In this document: piece after piece, positions 47,908 to 50,754 of the stretch | How the letters are laid out: each line of letters opens with the position of its first letter | Numbering within the stretch: position 1 is the stretch's first letter | Assembly: GCA_027623015.1 (NCBI GenBank) | Contig: JAQBVR010000005.1 | Span: 1 to 50,754, forward strand | Reading direction: 5' to 3' | Length of the DNA stretch: 50,754 nucleotides | Origin: a bacterium | GTDB lineage: Bacteria; Patescibacteriota; Gracilibacteria; Peribacterales; Peribacteraceae | Made by a program: the position numbers and the translations under genes | Notes under the pieces: model-generated | The model's input: only the letters and a program-made list of their open reading frames with translations | Told to the model about the DNA's origin: nothing | The model's database searches: none

Positions 47908-50229
47908 CTATTTCTCTAGCATCTTCACGACTTTCTCATGGGCTTTTTTGGCCTCATCCTCTTTGAGAGTCTTATCTGCCGCTCTGTACGTACATCGCAG
48001 TGTGAGGTTTTGTTTATAGAGGTCGATGATGTCTATCGTTTCGACCAGTGTGTCACTTCCTCGTGCTTTGTCGAGAACTGGACCGATAGGTTTAGATGCA
48101 TCTACCGTGATAGTCACGTCATATTTCACTGCAGGGAACTGTGGGATTGGTTTTGCTACCTTGAGAGTAGGCGGAGTTGTGAGAAGACCTGTGCAGTTGA
48201 AGAGAACGATGGCAGTCTCTTTTGGTAGGTCAAAACGTGCAGAGACTTTTGGGTGCAGTTCGAAGAGTTTTCCGAGTGCCTCTTTGCCGACCATGATGTC
48301 GCTACAGCGACTCGTGTGTGCTGCGGGGTTCACAGTTTTACTCGGTGTAAGTGCAAAGCTGTATCCTGCATCTTCGAGTGCCATAGAGAGATCACGTTTG
48401 AGTTCTAAGAAGGCACTCTCTCCAGTGCGAAGCATGCCAAGAGCCAAGCAGTTGTCTTTGGTTTTTTCGAAGATGGTTCCAACATGGAATATCTGCAGGT
48501 CGTCACGTGTTTGTTCTGCATGTAGCTGTGCTTGTTCGAGGAGCTTGGGGAGCACGCAGGGCTGGAGCAGACTAAGCTCTTCGCCGATAGGGTTTTCTAT
48601 CTCTGCTGCGTTTGCTGGGTCCATCTCACACTTCTTCAGAAGGTCAGGGCCCATCATACAAAGAGGAAGGAACTCCATATACTTGCGCTCTTTTAGTCCG
48701 TCGCGGATGGTGCCAAGACGGAAGTCACGCTCGGGAGTGGCGATAGACTCTGCTGGCATCACAGGTTCGATGTTGTCGAGGCCGTAGATGCGTGCGACTT
48801 CTTCTATAAGGTCATGTGCACCAGAGATGTCTCCAAGACGGTCAAGCGGCGGTGTAACCGAAAGGTTGTGCGTGCCAAACTGTACAGTGAACTCCAGTGA
48901 TTCGAGTATCTCTTGGATGCGTTTGTCGTCTATATCTATGCCGAGCATAGATCTCACACGGTCGCAGGAGAGCGCGATAGGTTCTGCTGTCCCGTCGTCT
49001 CCCCAGCTATCTTCTGCTGAGGTGATCTTGGCACCAGGGACAAGTTCAAGAAAAAGCGATAGTGCACGGTAGAAGCCTCGAGGTGAGGCGACATTTGGGA
49101 TTCCTTTCTCGTAGACAGTCGATGCGTCTGTGCGGTGGCCTGTAGCGATGATGGTCCTACGGATGGAAACAGGGTCGAGTACTGCACTATGGAGGAATAC
49201 ACGCTTGGTGGATTCTTTTGTAGAGCTACGTAAGCCTCCCATCACTCCGAGAAGGTCGAAGATGCCGAGGTCGTCATTGAGGATTATCGAACCTTCTGGA
49301 AGGTCACGGTCTATGTCGTCGAGTGTTCGGATCTTTTCACCTTTCTTGCTTAAGCGAATGTGCACATCGCCTTGTAGGTCGTCGAGATCGAAGCTGTGTA
49401 GTGGCATACCCACTTCCATACTTACATAGTTTGTGATGTCGACAGGAAGGCTTACAGACCTCCACCCTGTAGCTTCAAGTCGTCTCTTCATCCAGTCGGG
49501 AGTTTCTCCTATAGAATCTATGGATAGTGTGCAGCAGTTGTAGCGTGGTACAAGTTTTGGACAGTCGACTTTGATCTTAAATGGCAGAGTAGCAGAGGTG
49601 AATCCTGGAGTGTTATAGCTAGGCTTGTTCTTCCATGTCGCCACCTTGATCGCAACGCATTCACGAGCGAAGCTTGCATGAGAAAAGAGGTCTGCTCTGT
49701 GTGTGATGGCATGGTTGTCTATGTGTAACACCGTATCGGTTAGTCCTAAGTACGAACGAAGATCTTGTCCTACGCCTTCGTCATTATCTCCCATATCTAT
49801 GACGTCTTTTTCGTCTGTCATCGGGAATTGTACTTCGAGACCGAGCTCAGAAGCAGCGCAGATCATTCCTTCGCTTTCCTCTCCACGTATCTTTGTTTTC
49901 TCTAGTGTTACCATCTCTTCTCCGTGCCAGCTGACTTTCGCACCGACGTGTGCAAATGCAACACGCATGCCTTCGCGAAGATTTCCACCTCCACAAACGA
50001 CAGCTTTCAATCCTTTATCTGTTTGCACTTGGCAAAGAGAAAGGCGGTCTGCACCTGGGTGCTTTGTAAGACTCAAGATCTTTCCTACGCAGCAGTGCTC
50101 TAGTAGGGCTCCTTGCACTTCTACTTCATCGATCTCTGCGATATGCGCAGTGATAGCTGCAGCTATCTTTTGTGTATCGCTTTCGGTAAATGTAATGAAA
50201 TCGCCGAGCCAATCGAGTGATATCTTCAT
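47908..50229 (-). CDS. pheT: phenylalanine--tRNA ligase beta subunit
   Basis: This 773-aa protein starts MKISLDWLGDFITF. Residues ~40-150 are the tRNA-binding OB fold (VGKILSLTKHPGADRLSLCQ, VVCGGGNLREGMRVA and KIRGEESEGMICAASELGL). B3/B4 editing, B5 (DLIEEVARIYGLDNIEP) and a C-terminal FDX-ACB anticodon-binding domain (FPAVKYDVTITVD onward) follow. Length is normal. It needs PheS, which is usually encoded directly upstream but is absent from the 525 bp left here. No T-box leader is visible upstream. Confidence 0.97.
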   Translation of the reverse strand: MKISLDWLGDFITFTESDTQKIAAAITAHIAEIDEVEVQGALLEHCCVGKILSLTKHPGADRLSLCQVQTDKGLKAVVCGGGNLREGMRVAFAHVGAKVSWHGEEMVTLEKTKIRGEESEGMICAASELGLEVQFPMTDEKDVIDMGDNDEGVGQDLRSYLGLTDTVLHIDNHAITHRADLFSHASFARECVAIKVATWKNKPSYNTPGFTSATLPFKIKVDCPKLVPRYNCCTLSIDSIGETPDWMKRRLEATGWRSVSLPVDITNYVSMEVGMPLHSFDLDDLQGDVHIRLSKKGEKIRTLDDIDRDLPEGSIILNDDLGIFDLLGVMGGLRSSTKESTKRVFLHSAVLDPVSIRRTIIATGHRTDASTVYEKGIPNVASPRGFYRALSLFLELVPGAKITSAEDSWGDDGTAEPIALSCDRVRSMLGIDIDDKRIQEILESLEFTVQFGTHNLSVTPPLDRLGDISGAHDLIEEVARIYGLDNIEPVMPAESIATPERDFRLGTIRDGLKERKYMEFLPLCMMGPDLLKKCEMDPANAAEIENPIGEELSLLQPCVLPKLLEQAQLHAEQTRDDLQIFHVGTIFEKTKDNCLALGMLRTGESAFLELKRDLSMALEDAGYSFALTPSKTVNPAAHTSRCSDIMVGKEALGKLFELHPKVSARFDLPKETAIVLFNCTGLLTTPPTLKVAKPIPQFPAVKYDVTITVDASKPIGPVLDKARGSDTLVETIDIIDLYKQNLTLRCTYRAADKTLKEDEAKKAHEKVVKMLEK

Positions 50230-50330
50230 AGGGCTGATCTTACACGAATTTTGGTACCTATATAATATTTTCTGATCATTTGAAGCCTATTCTACTATGC
50301 ACCTCTTCCTTCTTGGAGGGGAATACGGAG

Positions 50331-50372
50331 AGGTACCCCTCCCTTTCAGGGAGGGGACTAAGGGGAGGGTTT
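50331..50372. repeat. GC-rich dispersed repeat, second copy
   Basis: ACCCCTCCCTTTCAGGGAG then GGACTAAGGGGAGGGTTT matches 34727-34768 in order and orientation. Confidence 0.85.
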
Positions 50373-50405
50373 GAACACATATTCCATTGTTCTCCTGCAT
50401 ACCTC

Positions 50406-50435
50406 TTTCTTCTTTTGAGAGATCAAAAGAAGAAA
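50406..50435. repeat. perfect 13-bp hairpin with GAGA loop
   Basis: TTTCTTCTTTTGA-GAGA-TCAAAAGAAGAAA is a perfect stem with a GNRA-type loop. No U-run follows on either strand, so its role as a terminator is doubtful. Confidence 0.8.
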
Positions 50436-50449
50436 CAAGAAAAATCTTT

Positions 50450-50509
50450 GCGCAATGAACTTGCCTCGTCCCGCACTGGCGGGGACTCGGCTTCAAACAT
50501 GCATTGCGC
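50450..50509. repeat. nested inverted repeat
   Basis: Outer arms GCGCAATG and CATTGCGC enclose an inner stem GTCCCGC-ACTG-GCGGGGAC with one bulge. The 60-nt structure sits just before the tandem array. Confidence 0.7.
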
Positions 50510-50565
50510 GGAGAGAATGAGTAATCAGATTCTGCGTATATTGGCTAGCCATGTACTTGAATATA

Positions 50566-50754
50566 GTCAGCCGTCGCTCTCCGCTTTGCTTCGAGCTATG
50601 GCCGACACAGTATCTTGCGATATTGAATTCATAACTCAGTCATAAAAGTCAGCCGTCGCCCCTCATCTGCTCTGGCAGATTCGGCGCTATGGCCGACACA
50701 GTATCTTGCGATATTGAATTCATAACTCAGTCATAAAAGTCAGCCGTCGCCCCT
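50566..50754. repeat. tandem array of ~82-91 bp units, open at the window end
   Basis: GTCAGCCGTCGC occurs at 50566, 50648 and 50739, and GCTATGGCCGAC at 50595 and 50686. About 65 nt from GCTATGGCCGAC through GTCAGCCGTCGC are identical between the two copies. The ~18-27 nt in between differ. The two 12-mers are imperfectly complementary (9/12), so each variable segment sits in a hairpin loop. A degenerate first unit precedes it from about 50527. Confidence 0.85.

Larger units (their letters stand above)
50230..50565. other. non-coding region with repeats and hairpins
   Basis: The track ORFs here show no protein-like features. The interval holds the GC-rich repeat at 50331, the hairpin at 50406 and the nested inverted repeat at 50450. 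The promoter of pheT should lie near 50230-50290, but no clear boxes were found. Confidence 0.5.

Noticed and set aside
50230-50400. T-box leader before pheT
   Set aside because: No T-box sequence (GGGTGGNACCGCG-like) or matching terminator was found on the minus strand.
50566-50754. CRISPR array at the window end
   Set aside because: The constant block (~65 nt) is longer than CRISPR repeats, the variable parts differ in length (18 and 27 nt), and no cas gene is near.
50566-50754. Integron attC cassette array
   Set aside because: No GTTRRRY/RYYYAAC core sites at the ends, and no ORF between the repeats.
1-50754. UGA recoded as Gly or Trp, as in some candidate phyla
   Set aside because: TGA ends ahcY, the VTC gene and several coupled genes (ATGA overlaps) at normal family lengths, so it is a stop.

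Overview
The window is a gene-dense piece of bacterial chromosome using the standard stop codons: UGA ends SAH hydrolase and the VTC protein at the expected family length. It opens inside a 16S rRNA gene on the minus strand, of which only the first ~65 nt are present, and closes in a tandem-repeat array that runs off the end. The lineage cannot be fixed from this. Compact ATGA-overlapping operons, many surface-sugar genes, very short 5' leaders and abundant heptamer-repeat hairpins suggest an uncultivated candidate phylum, perhaps Patescibacteria of the Peregrinibacteria type. That placement is a low-confidence inference.

Layout. (1) 1-0.4 kb: 16S 5' end, its leader and two candidate rrn promoters. 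(2) 0.4-15.9 kb: surface glycan genes. They include a WbpD/WbpB/WbpE-like set for UDP-2,3-diacetamido-glucuronate, GT2 and GtrA proteins, large membrane proteins of GT-C type, an unusual uronic-acid-enzyme/methyltransferase fusion, a flippase-like protein, GDP-mannose dehydratase and a GT4 enzyme. An AbiE-type toxin-antitoxin pair with a visible promoter and operator sits among them. (3) 15.9-22.4 kb: a rearranged stretch in which a methyltransferase-deacetylase-GT4 cassette exists twice and each copy has lost different parts, next to a Wzx-like flippase and a cut HD-domain gene. (4) 22.4-28.5 kb: two CotH-kinase paralogues (the second with a C-terminal beta-helix), a VTC polyphosphate-polymerase-like protein and a DUF4956 membrane protein, closed by a terminator. 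(5) 28.6-42 kb: WbpA/TviB-like dehydrogenase, more GT-C-like, GtrA and GT2 proteins, an FAD oxidoreductase with a second-copy scar behind it, a new-looking HExxH protein, SDR epimerases and UDP-glucose dehydrogenase. (6) 42-50 kb: adenosine kinase with SAH hydrolase, a repeat-rich interval with two small genes, a PHP-less Pol beta-like protein, PlsX and PheT. (7) 50.2-50.75 kb: non-coding hairpins and the start of a tandem array.

Together most genes build, flip, polymerise and decorate a complex surface polysaccharide or glycoprotein. Ugd plus the UDP-GlcA 4-epimerase-like protein give UDP-GlcA and UDP-GalA. The WbpA/B/E/D set gives a diacetamido-uronic acid. Gmd starts a GDP-deoxyhexose. Several SAM methyltransferases would decorate the product, and SAH hydrolase with adenosine kinase could clear their by-product.

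The most unusual feature is a dispersed family of repeats made of 7-nt (CAANNNN-like) or 9-nt (GAAATAAGN, CAGATNNNN) tandem units, usually arranged as two facing arms. They occupy many gene borders, supply the last codons of some genes, seem to have eroded the start of one, and appear in frame inside at least two proteins. No tRNA, IS transposase or CRISPR array was recognised.
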